From Polysphondylium violaceum (taxonomy: Eukaryota > Evosea > Eumycetozoa > Dictyosteliales > Dictyosteliaceae): DNA of 33,671 bases. The notes beneath the pieces are model-generated. The model was not told the DNA's origin, did no database searches, and saw only the letters and a list, made by a program, of their open reading frames with translations. Position numbers and translations under genes: made by a program. Shown here one piece after another: positions 21,025-33,671 of the stretch (positions within the stretch are counted from its first letter, which is position 1; each line of letters starts with the position of its first letter). The stretch covers positions 1 to 33,671 of the forward strand of contig AJWJ01000245.1 of the NCBI GenBank assembly GCA_000277445.1, written 5' to 3'.

Positions 21025-22198
21025 TTAATTCATCTTTCTGATGAGGTTGTTGATTAAATGTTCACGACCACCAGCATCACCACCTTGGATGAAGTGAGTT
21101 TTCTTTTCATTGAAACCACCTCTTGGGCAGTTAAGTTTGAATGGCCATAACATGTTGTTGACTTGTTTGAAACGTTGACCACAGGTGAAAATTTCGTGGA
21201 TGATATCTTCAACGCAGATAACACCGTATTGACCGAGTTGCTTTTCAACCATAGCGTTGGAGGTGAGTGGGATTCTTTGACCGTTAACTTTAAGGTGACC
21301 TCTCTTGTAGATTAATTCTTTGACGGATTTGAGATTTGGGAAACCGTAAGCGACGTATGGTTCAACAAGTTTTAACATATTGATGGAAGCTTTGTTTAAT
21401 TTAACGAAGACACCATTGTTGAGTTGTAAGAGTCTGAGGAGCTTTAAGACCTTTCTTGGTTTTGGGGAAACACCGTTGATACCTCTGATACGGATAACGA
21501 AGGCAACTTTAGCTTCAGCTGGGACGTAGAAGGTACCAGAGTTTTTGGCAACTCTGTTTAAACGGATATCTTCACGTTCCTTTTGACGGTATTCAGCAAC
21601 GTATTTCTCAGCACGTTTGAAATAGACGGACTTTAATCTGCTATTTCTCTATATCGTTGTAAAAAATAGATTGACTGATTAATAACTAGCACATCAATCA
21701 CAGTAAGAGAAGATACTTACGAGTTGTTGGGCTCTACCTAATTTGGCAACATCAACAGCTTTCTTTTGGAAAGTGGCTCTCTTTTTGAGAACAGATTCTG
21801 GGACTGGAGCAGTCTTGGTGGCTCTATATAATTTAAAAAAGTAAGATAGTTAAGTGTGAAATTACAATACGTTTTCAAGAGTTTGATAGTGAGGAGGGTA
21901 CACATTATCTGTCTCTTATTGTAAGATTCACCAATTAGTTTAAAGCTATATGAGGTCCGATTCTATTCGAAAGGAGATGCTAAATATCTCGATGTGTTTC
22001 TATCCCAATGATATATGTGTGTGATCATTCATAGCTCACCTCGTTTATCAATCTGTATGTCATAGTAGATTATAGATGAAGAAAGGCATTGTGTATCTTC
22101 AAATAAAGGATATCAATCATAACAACACAGTCGATAATCAAGAGAGATATGTGATATGTGAGGGGATAGTGATACATAATCTACGGTTTGGTTGACAT
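21025..22198 (-). CDS. rpl7: 60S ribosomal protein L7 (uL30), 246 aa, three exons
   Basis: The large-subunit cytosolic ribosomal protein uL30 is nearly all in exon 3 (21648-21025), with the family blocks [59 protein letters not shown] and [10 protein letters not shown]. Exon 2 (21823-21721) supplies the basic N-terminal helix ([19 protein letters not shown]). The start codon lies in a 14-nt exon, 22198-22185 (AAAATGTCAACCAAACC). Its two leftover bases combine with the A at 21823 to give [14 protein letters not shown]. This is the only nearby ATG with an adenine-rich context that gives the right phase. The resulting 246 aa fit the family. The codon bias (AAG, GTC, TTC, CGT) is visibly stronger than in the neighbours, as expected for a highly expressed gene. 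Intron 1 (361 nt) is long for this genome. Confidence 0.94.
21824..22184 (-). other. Long first intron of rpl7
   Basis: This 361-nt intron (donor GTAGAT, acceptor TATATAG) is four to six times the usual length here. It is visibly richer in G and C than other introns, with a short pairing segment GAGATATTTAGCATCTC. Ribosomal-protein introns often host snoRNAs or enhancers. I did not find convincing C/D boxes, and H/ACA features are only suggestive, so no RNA gene is called. Confidence 0.6.
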
Positions 22199-22814
22199 TT
22201 TGATGGTGGATATCAAGAGACGAATCTAAACTAAGCTGAATATGCAAAATCGTTAACGAGGGCCTTAACGCACACAGGAAAAAAAAATAATTTTTCAAAA
22301 ATTCAAAAAAAAAAATCGAAAAATTGAATTTTTTTTTTTTCTTTGCTGCAAAACGTTACAAACAGATCAGTTTTTATTTTTTTTCTCATTGTTATCGAAT
22401 GACGATTGACGATATTTTTTTAATTTCATATGATAATATAAACAATGTTTGATCATCACCATAATCATATCTCCTTGGAGATATGAATGATAGTGGTGTA
22501 TGTGTGTGTAGTTCCCATGGTGTATTATTTCTTTTAGTTTCAAAAACAATAGTATCAGTGTAGAGTTAAAAAACAAAATAAAAATAGATGAAAGTTTCAC
22601 ATGAGTGTTTTATAAATGATCATGTGATCAAATAATGGTCAATACAGTGTTTACTAATAAACCCGATGTGTATATATGTCAATGAATAAAATGTGTTAAA
22701 TAAATGAGAATATATTTTATTTTTTTTTTTATTTTTATTTTTTTTTTTCATTTTCATTACATTTCATAATTACGAATTCTTTCATTCAGAATAGATTGGT
22801 CGATATAGATAGAA
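22199..22814. other. Divergent promoter region of rpl7 and elp5
   Basis: No gene is seen. Next to rpl7 there is a G/C-containing stretch at 22249-22275 (plus: TCGTTAACGAGGGCCTTAACGC) with GTTAACG and TTAACGC half-repeats around GGGCC. It is a candidate ribosomal-protein promoter element. Further out are an A-rich/T-rich inverted stretch (22285-22340) and a T homopolymer (22718-22750) before elp5. Confidence 0.55.
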
Positions 22815-24077
22815 ATGAGTGTAGTCACACCAAATACATCAACTTTTCTTAAAGTATTTCAAAATACAAGCGACAATGTTGGAGGATTAATACTTTTAGA
22901 GGATACTATTGAATCATCATCACAGAATCTTTTGAATCATATGTATTCTTATTGGTTACCAACCACTTCAAAACAACATAGAAATATATGGTTTTTAAAT
23001 TTTAACAACACTATAAATGAATATAAACAATTGTCAAAGAAATATAATCAATGTAATTTTGTAGTGATTGATTTTTATTCTGATCCATTTGGTTGGAATC
23101 AACCACACACCATTACACAAGGTGCCACTAGTTTATTATCAAATAATTTAGTTCAAGTACCAATGATATTTAAATCTTCACAACATGATTCAAATTCAAT
23201 TGTTAATATGATTCAAAATGTTTTTAATGGTAATAATATATCTCGTTAAGAAACAATCCTCATCATTAATTGATAGATAAAATATTAATATACCATTGTT
23301 ATTAAATTATTTAGCTGTACCAGCAAAATTAAAAGAGAGTCCTATTCTTTTAATAAATTCAATTAGTACATTGGTTTTAAAGAATGGATTATCAGACACA
23401 TGTAGTTTAATTAGAACATTGATAAATTATAATTTTAATTCTGCAACTACTGCAGCAACAAACGAAGACAAAGATAAAAAGAAGTCAATTAAAGGAAATA
23501 AAATGGAAACTGGTATTGATGGTAGTTTAAATAGAAAGAAACAAGATAAAACATTTACAAATATATTTGCAATTTTACATACAGACCTCCACGAGATGGA
23601 CATTACCGTTTCAAAGGAATTACAATACATCTCATCAGTTTCAATTCAAGTCACTGAATTATCTCCAAAATTAAAATACTCTGAATCTTTACCACATCCC
23701 TATGAATCCACAATTACATTGATCACTAAAAAGCGTTCGGGTAGAGTAGTTAGAAATGTAGAGTACTATTATATAAATTCAAATGGTAAAGTAGAGTTTG
23801 ATTCTGCAGAGTCTTTAGAGTCTCAAATACAAGAGGCAGAGGTAGATCCAACAGAAAATCTTTCATTCAACTTGAAGCTTAGTGAAGAGGAAAAATTGGC
23901 TAAAAATAATGTTGTCTTGCCTTATAGACATCAAGGAAATGGTATTTATCCTTTTTTTTTTTACAATCAAATCTGTACTAATTAAAACTTTTTATTTTAG
24001 ATCAAACTTTAATTATTGAGGATCCTGATGAAGAAGATTTTGATGACGAAGATCCAGATGATGATTTAGATATCTAG
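22815..24077 (+). CDS. elp5: Elongator complex protein 5 (377 aa)
   Basis: ELP5 forms the Elp4-Elp5-Elp6 ring of Elongator, which modifies wobble uridines in tRNA. Three exons join in phase: 22815-23244, 23315-23941 and 24001-24077. The N-terminal part is a RecA-like fold without an intact Walker A (GGLILLEDTIE, then FVVIDFYSDPFGW), as expected of the ATPase-dead ELP5 subunit. The C-terminus is diagnostic: LSFNLKLSEEEKLAKNNVVLPY, then an acidic tail ending EDPDDDLDI at the stop, the conserved ELP5 end. The first donor is GTTAAG, unusual but required: it leaves one base that pairs with CT at 23315 to make the Pro codon of ISPVPAKLKES. An in-frame stop excludes the earlier acceptor at 23270. 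Confidence 0.9.
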
Positions 24078-24324
24078 ATATTTTAACAATATAATTATAA
24101 TAACAATAAAATGTATTTAAAAAAAGAAGAAATAACATTTGCTTTTTCATTTTCTTTAATTTTGGGGATAAGCTTTGAAAAGAGAGATAAAAATAGATAT
24201 TTCTGGAAAAAAGGCGGTTTTAATCCAATTCTAATATGGGTGGAGAATTTTCAAAATTGAGAAAAGTTTTTTTTTTTTGTATGAAAATTCTATTTCAACT
24301 TAGCATATTTTAAAAGACACAAAG

Positions 24325-25311
24325 ATGAGGATAGTTAGTTTTATTTGTTTTTTACTGTTTGTAAGCATTTGTTTTGCTTTAGATACAGTTATTTGGAATA
24401 GTGGAGATGATACAGTACTTGGTCAATTTAACTATAATGATCCAAGCTATGGTGCCGATGCTAGACTCACTCTTGGTGGTGTTGTAAGTAGTAAAGGTAA
24501 CATTGATGTGAGTCAAAGCTGACTAAAGTCATAATCATAATAGAGTTATTCATCTAAAGCTCAAGCATCAGCATACAACTATGCCACCTCTACTTTGACT
24601 TTAATGGTAACTTATCCAGATTCTAGCGTAGCATTTGTAACAGTGGATTGTGCAAGATGGAGTTTAATAGCAGTAAAAAAAGTAGAGCCAGGCAATGATT
24701 GGGCTGGTCTTCAATATGATCAAACTTCAAACCAAAATAGTTTACTTGGTGTTGGTCTTGCAAATGGTCTTTTATACATTTCTCGTATTAATCCAGTCAC
24801 TGGTGATGTAAATGTTTGGGCTAAACTTCAAGGAATACTTAAATCAACTGCATTTGTCAAAAGTTCTCAAACTTTTGTTGTCACCATCAACACACCAGCA
24901 GGTGTAACAGCTGTTTATATGTTTGATAGTGCTGGTCAAATAACTAAAAATTTAGAACCTACTTTCGCAAAAGTACCAGAAGGATACCTGTTCCAATCAG
25001 GACCATACATCACAACTTATGTCCCAACTTACAATGCTGTAATTTCTCTAATTAATTTTAAAAAGGGTGACCAATTTTATGATAATTTTGCCTACTTTGC
25101 TCCATCACAAGCCGCATTTTCAATCAGTACAATGAGTATTGACGTATCCGCCGAAAAGGTAATCATGGTAGCAGATCAAACTGGACAAGAGTATTTGTAT
25201 GCCATTGCCAAAAGATCCGATGGTGTTTATAACTTTTATGTATACAACTTAGCAACTGCTTCTATGTTCAAGAGACAAACAATAAATACACCAGTGCTTG
25301 CCATGTTTTAA
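24325..25311 (+). CDS. Secreted protein of unknown function (308 aa)
   Basis: I do not recognise the family. The start at 24325 (AAAGATG) opens a clear signal peptide: a basic Arg2, a hydrophobic core FICFLLFVSICFA, and probable cleavage before LDTVIW. The mature protein is rich in beta-strand-like, aromatic and small residues, with recurring VxxxD and G-L-Y-x-S segments (for example NGLLYISRINPVTGDVNVW), reminiscent of a beta-propeller. No catalytic motif is seen and only one Cys remains in the mature chain. Exon 1 is 24325-24483 and exon 2 is 24544-25311, joined at a GTAAGT donor with a 60-nt intron. A GTGAGT at 24508 is also in phase but would leave a 36-nt intron, which is too short. It lies 247 nt downstream of elp5, and is probably transcribed separately. 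Confidence 0.78.
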
Positions 25312-25375
25312 TTTTTTATTTAAATAATAAGCTAAATAATAAATTCACAAGATGTTTTTTTTATTTTCTATCGGA

Positions 25376-25421
25376 CTATATATTTTTTCTTTTATTTACA
25401 ATTATATACAAAAATATATAG
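25376..25421. terminator. Inverted repeat between convergent genes
   Basis: CTATATATTTTT (25376-25387) pairs with AAAAATATATAG (25410-25421): 12-bp perfect arms with a 22-nt loop. It sits in a 131-nt gap between the secreted-protein gene and the small minus-strand gene. The A/T content makes chance pairing likelier than for the other two convergent hairpins. Confidence 0.35.
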
Positions 25422-25442
25422 AAATTGGATTAATAAATAAAA

Positions 25443-25805
25443 TTATTTAGCAACCATTACACATGGACTTTGGCTAACAAGGTGAGAAGATGGTATGGAG
25501 GCATTTGGTCTAGTTCCAAAAATTTGAAATAGTTTTTCATTTTTTTTGAGCATTTTTACATTACTTCTTGCTTGTTCTGGAGTTTTGGCAGAGATAAAGC
25601 ATGAAATCTTATTTAGTGATTCTTTTCTACCAGTGATTTTTTTCAATTTTTCAATACTAGTTTTCTCTTGGGCAACAGCATTTGAGTTATTTGGGCTAAT
25701 TGATAAAAAAAAATTTAATACTCTATTAGTAACCATAATTTGTTGATTTGTTTAATGATGATAATTGAACTACTAAAACAATGATTACCTTTTTGTGTTT
25801 TCCAT
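25443..25805 (-). CDS. Small protein of unknown function (97 or 98 aa)
   Basis: I do not recognise this gene. An unspliced frame runs from 25736 to 25443 (97 aa). A better-supported start may be the ATG at 25805 (context AAAAATGG). It begins a 17-nt exon (25805-25789), then a GTAATC donor and an acceptor CTAATAG, and rejoins the same frame at 25722, giving 98 aa beginning MENTKRVLNFFLS. The two versions differ only in the first few residues. The body is basic and mostly alpha-helical in appearance (EKTSIEKLKKITGRKESLN, then PEQARSNVKMLKKNEKLFQIFG), with no membrane segment or motif that I can name. It has ordinary coding codon use, unlike the surrounding A/T-rich DNA. Confidence 0.5.
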
Positions 25806-26614
25806 TTTTAAATTTGGTTATAGATGGTGATGATGATGAAAAATGATGATGATGAAAAAGAAAACAAGTGAATGATGATCCTGATTGCTTGGTGATAATT
25901 AAATAAATAATGATGATGAAAAAAAGGAATTAAAACTATATTTATAATTGGGAAAATAAATAAATATCCAAAAAATGAAAATTGTATTTAAAAACAATAA
26001 AGGAGATTATTTTGGTGGGAAATTAAAAAGGACGAAAAAATTAACCGTAGTAAATTTGACAGTATTTGATTCCAATACTAATATTATTTGTTGTATTTTA
26101 TAGATCTAGATGCCAATAGATTTTAATTTTAATTGGCATCAAAATCATTCCCTTTATACTCTCAAAAAAAAAAAATAAAAGAAAATAAAAAATCAATAAT
26201 TCATAATAAAATTAAAATAAAAACACACAACCATTTTAATAATAATAGCAGCGATGCTCTTTTAAAAAAAGAAAGTATTCTATTCACATTACTATCACCA
26301 TAATCACATTACTACTAAACACACATTACGGAAAAAACATAACATATAGATTATGTCTATTTTTAGTGTGAGCAAAGAAGATTGTGGGTAAAGGGGTGTA
26401 GATAAAAATGTGGGTAGTGGTGGTGGTGGATATTTTTGACGTATTTCACAATAATAATAATCATGTAGAAAAAATAGGTTATCAAAATAGAGTATTGTTG
26501 AGTGAGTGTGAGCTTTATTATTAGGGTAAAATTTTGGGGGTGATATGATTATATGATTAGTTGGTAGTAGGAGTGCAAGTGTAAATTTCATTTAAAATAA
26601 TTTTACACTTTTTG
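25806..26614. other. Intergenic region downstream of usp7
   Basis: No gene is supportable. It contains a GATGATGAA-type repeat (25820-25920), a strong hairpin (26109-26140, listed separately) and a G-rich plus-strand block (26360-26570). That block has the same polarity as other regions upstream of minus-strand genes here, so it probably belongs to the promoter of the small gene at 25443-25805. A 95-codon open frame on the minus strand (26304-26591) is C/A-rich low complexity and rejected. Confidence 0.55.
26109..26140. repeat. Nine-base-pair inverted repeat
   Basis: GATGCCAAT (26109-26117) and ATTGGCATC (26132-26140) form a perfect 9-bp stem containing G-C pairs, with a 14-nt A/T loop. It is preceded by the palindrome TAGATCTA (26101-26108). 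It is 470 nt beyond the usp7 stop and 300 nt before the small gene, so it could belong to either, or to an RNA of its own. Confidence 0.5.
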
Positions 26615-31088
<4,474 letters not shown>

Positions 31089-31640
31089 TCTCTATTATTA
31101 TTATTGTTGTTGCTCTATTATTACTACTACTGCTACTAGGTAGTTATCTGTTTAGACTGTTGTGTGTATAAAAATGAAAAAAAAGAGTAATAAATAAAAT
31201 AGATGCGTGGGGTGAGAAAGGATATATATAAATTAAATTTGTTTTTTTTTTTTTTTTTAAATTTTTTGAAATTTTTTTGCAAATTTTCTTATTTTTCCTT
31301 TTTGAACTAATCACTTCAATATATTAAATGATGATATTAAATGTATATAAAAGAGGATGTGTACGTGTCATACAAATAATAGATGTTGATTGGATAATAT
31401 GAAGACAATAATTTAAAAGATATTATTTTTTTTTGATTTTTTTTTTTTTTCATAAAAAATTCATTTTAAAATTTTGATTGAAAAAAATTCAAAGTTGATT
31501 TATTTTTAGATTCTAAATTTAGGGTTTTTTGAAAGGAAAATGGACGTATGATAGTCTCATGAAATAGAATAGCTAACATCTATTTGGGTATCTTTTGTTA
31601 CAACAATCAAATAAATATGTTTATTATTAATTTTAAATCA
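31089..31640. other. Intergenic gap between the FAD oxidase gene and usp7
   Basis: This gap contains the usp7 start-side promoter DNA (with TTATTA repeats just upstream of the ATG), T homopolymers at 31238-31275 and 31425-31450, and the 5' upstream side of usp7 next to the 3' end of nothing on the plus strand. Both flanking genes are on the minus strand, so 31089 upward is usp7 promoter and, past it, the 3' region of the FAD oxidase. I see no gene or defined element. Confidence 0.5.
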
Positions 31641-33104
31641 TTAATATGGCTTAATATTTAAATTATTGAAAAAGAAATTGGTTGGGTCATGTTTTCTTTT
31701 AATTTCAATCAATTTATCTAAATTTTCGCCATAGATAGAAGAGAGGGATTGAGTGTGTTCGGCAGTGTTTCCGTAGTCGCCAAGAGTGAATTTCTTTAAG
31801 AGATCGCTATTGTCGCCAGTCCATTTTTTGATGGCTGGTTTGAGTGAATCGTCGGGAATAATAGACATTAAAATAACTTGGAATTTGGCATCACGATGAA
31901 TAAAACAACTGTGAGATTTATCAAAGTCTTGGAATTTACCACCAAGATGGGTGATGAGAATGGCACAACTTTTGGTTGGATGGTTGTCATAGGCATTCAG
32001 AAGGACATTGACAACGTCGGGTGTTAATGTGCTCTTGAGAAAAGGTCCATTTTGATAGTATTTTAATTGGCTTGGTACTTTGTCATCAATCATGCTTTGT
32101 AGTGCTACATAGGGCATTTTTTGGATTTGAGAGACTACTGGTGTGCCAAATGAAGCCACCTCGTTGAGAAATGGCTCAGCGTCGGCTTCAGTGCCATTAA
32201 AGATACCGAGAATAGTGAATCCTTCTGGAGTCATTGAAATGGCACAAGAGAATGCATTTGGTACTTCTGGTCTTTCGACAAACTCACCCAATTTAGTTAG
32301 GGCTTCTCTAATGCTGTGTGGTGGATGAACAAAAACCCCGAGTATAACGTCTGTAACTGGATAGAGGTTGAATACAAATTCAGAAACGACACCAAAATTT
32401 GTACCAGCTCCACGAAGGGCCCAAAGAAGGTCTTTGTCTGTGGTTTCGTTGACTTTATGGATTTTTCCATCATAGGTGACCAACTCGGCCTCGATCAAAT
32501 TATCAGCAGTAGTGCCAAATGATCTACTAAGATGACCAATACCTCCACCCAAAACCAAACCAGGTAATCCAGTGTGACTGACGTGGCCTGAAACTACGCC
32601 CAATCCATATTTGGCACATTCTCTATCAAGGTCACCCAAAAGACATCCACCTTGAGCATATGCCAATTTTTTATCTTGATCAACTCTTACATTTCTCATT
32701 AAGGATAAATCTACAAATAATCCTTTATCAGCAATCTAATTGGGTATTATAGGTTAATTTTATGATTTTGAAAATCTACCACACATATCTTTTTTTAGAA
32801 ACTTTGCATATGATAAAAAAAAAAAATCTGCAAATTTTAGAGATTAATCAAAGATACTTACACTCTTGCATCCATGACCACCACCTTTGACACCAAATGG
32901 AAGGTTATTTTCTCGAGCAAAATCGATAGATTTGGAGATATCTTGAACATTTTTTGTGTATACGATAATATAGGGCAAATGGTGAACATCAGCATTCCAT
33001 CTTTTTTTCAAGGATTGTTGGAACTCTTCACTGGTGTTGTCACTCAACACCTTTCCTTGGATTGAATTTACAAATGATTCTAATTTTGATTTATCAATAT
33101 TCAT
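31641..33104 (-). CDS. FAD-linked oxidoreductase, berberine bridge enzyme-like (445 aa)
   Basis: Exons 33104-32862 and 32735-31641 join in phase 0 and give 445 aa, the usual length for PCMH/VAO-type oxidases with a C-terminal BBE module. LPFGVKGGGHGCKS (68-81) contains the histidine (His77) to which FAD is covalently bound in this family. GHVSHTGLPGLVLGGGIG is the second FAD-binding stretch, but it lacks the cysteine of the CPxVG motif used for bicovalent attachment, so a single covalent link is expected. LLWALRGAGTNFGVVSEFVFNLYP is the family's central motif. The last 30 residues (YGENLDKLIEIKRKHDPTNFFFNNLNI) are the BBE signature. Members oxidise sugars, alkaloids or polyketide-like alcohols; the substrate here cannot be read. 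No signal peptide is present, unlike many secreted homologues, so it is probably cytosolic. Confidence 0.92.
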
Positions 33105-33671
33105 ATTCTGTATGTATATGTGTTTTTAAAGATTTACTTTCATCTAAAACCTCATGTTAAAGATATAAAAAAACGACTTGCCAATTTATAAAAAATTTTA
33201 GAAAAAAAAACAAAAAAAATAAAAAAAAAATCAAATATAATTCACTACCCTTTCATCTGTTTTTGAGTGCCTTTTTCAAAAAAAATCTCGCAACACCCAA
33301 TTTTTTAGTGTCGACAGGCCGATATTTTTTTTATTTTTATTTCTAAGATCATCGAGGTGGTTCCATTAGAAAACGCGAGAATGAAATAAACAAGACAAGT
33401 GATCCCAATAGAATGATATCATATATGTGTATCTACATTCTCGTTGTTGATGATGTGATGTTGAGAATAATCATATTGATCAATAAACACAAATAAAATT
33501 ATTATTTTGTATTAAACCTGGTAAAAACACAATACAGACGAATTTGAACACAAGAAATTTCAACAAAAGCAATAAAAGATTTTACCAATACAAAAAAAGC
33601 AATAAGACTATTTTTTTATTTTTATTTTTGAAAAGTTCAACAATAGATTTTACCAATACAAAAAAAGCAGC
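33105..33671. other. Upstream region of the FAD oxidase to window end
   Basis: No gene is seen. It has A/T homopolymers (33195-33232), a separated inverted repeat CGAGAATG/CATTCTCG (33376-33383 and 33436-33443), and a direct repeat at the right edge. This may be a promoter shared with a gene beyond the window. Confidence 0.55.
33577..33669. repeat. 25-nt direct repeat at the right edge
   Basis: The same 25 nt, beginning AGATTTTACCAATACAAAAA and ending GCA, occur at 33577-33601 and 33645-33669, spaced 68 nt apart. Both are preceded by TTCAACAA within about 20 nt. The repeat may continue beyond the window. It could be a tandem duplication in the leader of the next gene or the start of a longer array. 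Confidence 0.75.

Noticed and set aside
21885-21910. ATGTGTACCC as the rpl7 start exon (ATGT then GTACCC donor)
   Set aside because: It could give phase with a different acceptor, but the ATG context and donor are poor. The AAAATGTCAACC start at 22198 fits better.
24484-24543. GTGAGT donor at 24508 for the secreted-protein gene
   Set aside because: It would leave a 36-nt intron; the GTAAGT at 24484 is in the same phase and gives a 60-nt intron.
26304-26591. 95-codon minus-strand open frame downstream of usp7
   Set aside because: Pro/His/Tyr-rich translation of C/A-rich promoter-like DNA; poor coding codon use.

Overview
The window looks like nuclear DNA of a dictyostelid social amoeba (Amoebozoa, Dictyostelium/Polysphondylium type). 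The evidence is extreme A+T content, poly-Asn/Ser/Thr/Gln tracts encoded by AAT/AAC/TCA repeats, strong A/T-ending codon use, short GT..AG introns (mostly 60-100 nt), and proteins whose closest recognisable relatives are dictyostelid (for example a Fray-type kinase with an RS tail). I cannot name the species from sequence alone. No tRNA, rRNA, CRISPR, transposon or retroelement could be supported.

Layout from left to right: a minus-strand gene for an unrecognised GH57/deacetylase-like protein (1407-2801); mus81, minus (3012-5871); a tiny two-exon gene resembling mitochondrial ATPase inhibitor IF1, minus (6063-6426); snx3-like PX protein, plus (7717-8224); an NAD(P)-binding SDR/epimerase, minus (8451-9629); a DEP-DEP-PH protein, plus (10423-12593); a 3.8 kb gene-poor, strand-skewed region; a Fray/SPAK-type kinase with an RS domain, plus (16439-19445); a probable mitochondrial RluB-type pseudouridine synthase, minus (19657-20722); rpl7, minus (21025-22198, with a 14-nt first coding exon); elp5, plus (22815-24077); a secreted protein of unknown function, plus (24325-25311); a small unknown protein, minus (25443-25805); usp7/HAUSP homologue with nine coding exons, minus (26615-31088); and a berberine-bridge-type FAD oxidase, minus (31641-33104).

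The genes do not form one pathway. Housekeeping functions predominate: DNA repair, translation, tRNA modification, deubiquitination and endosomal sorting. They are interspersed with signalling genes and lineage-restricted genes. Exon joins were worked out by hand from splice signals, reading phase and family conservation, and in nearly every gene the phases close exactly. The main points for a second look are the unrecognised first gene, the IF1-like gene with a basic tail, the small two-start gene, the kinase-RS fusion, inverted repeats in all three convergent intergenic gaps, the long G/T-rich intron in usp7, and the long skewed region upstream of the kinase.
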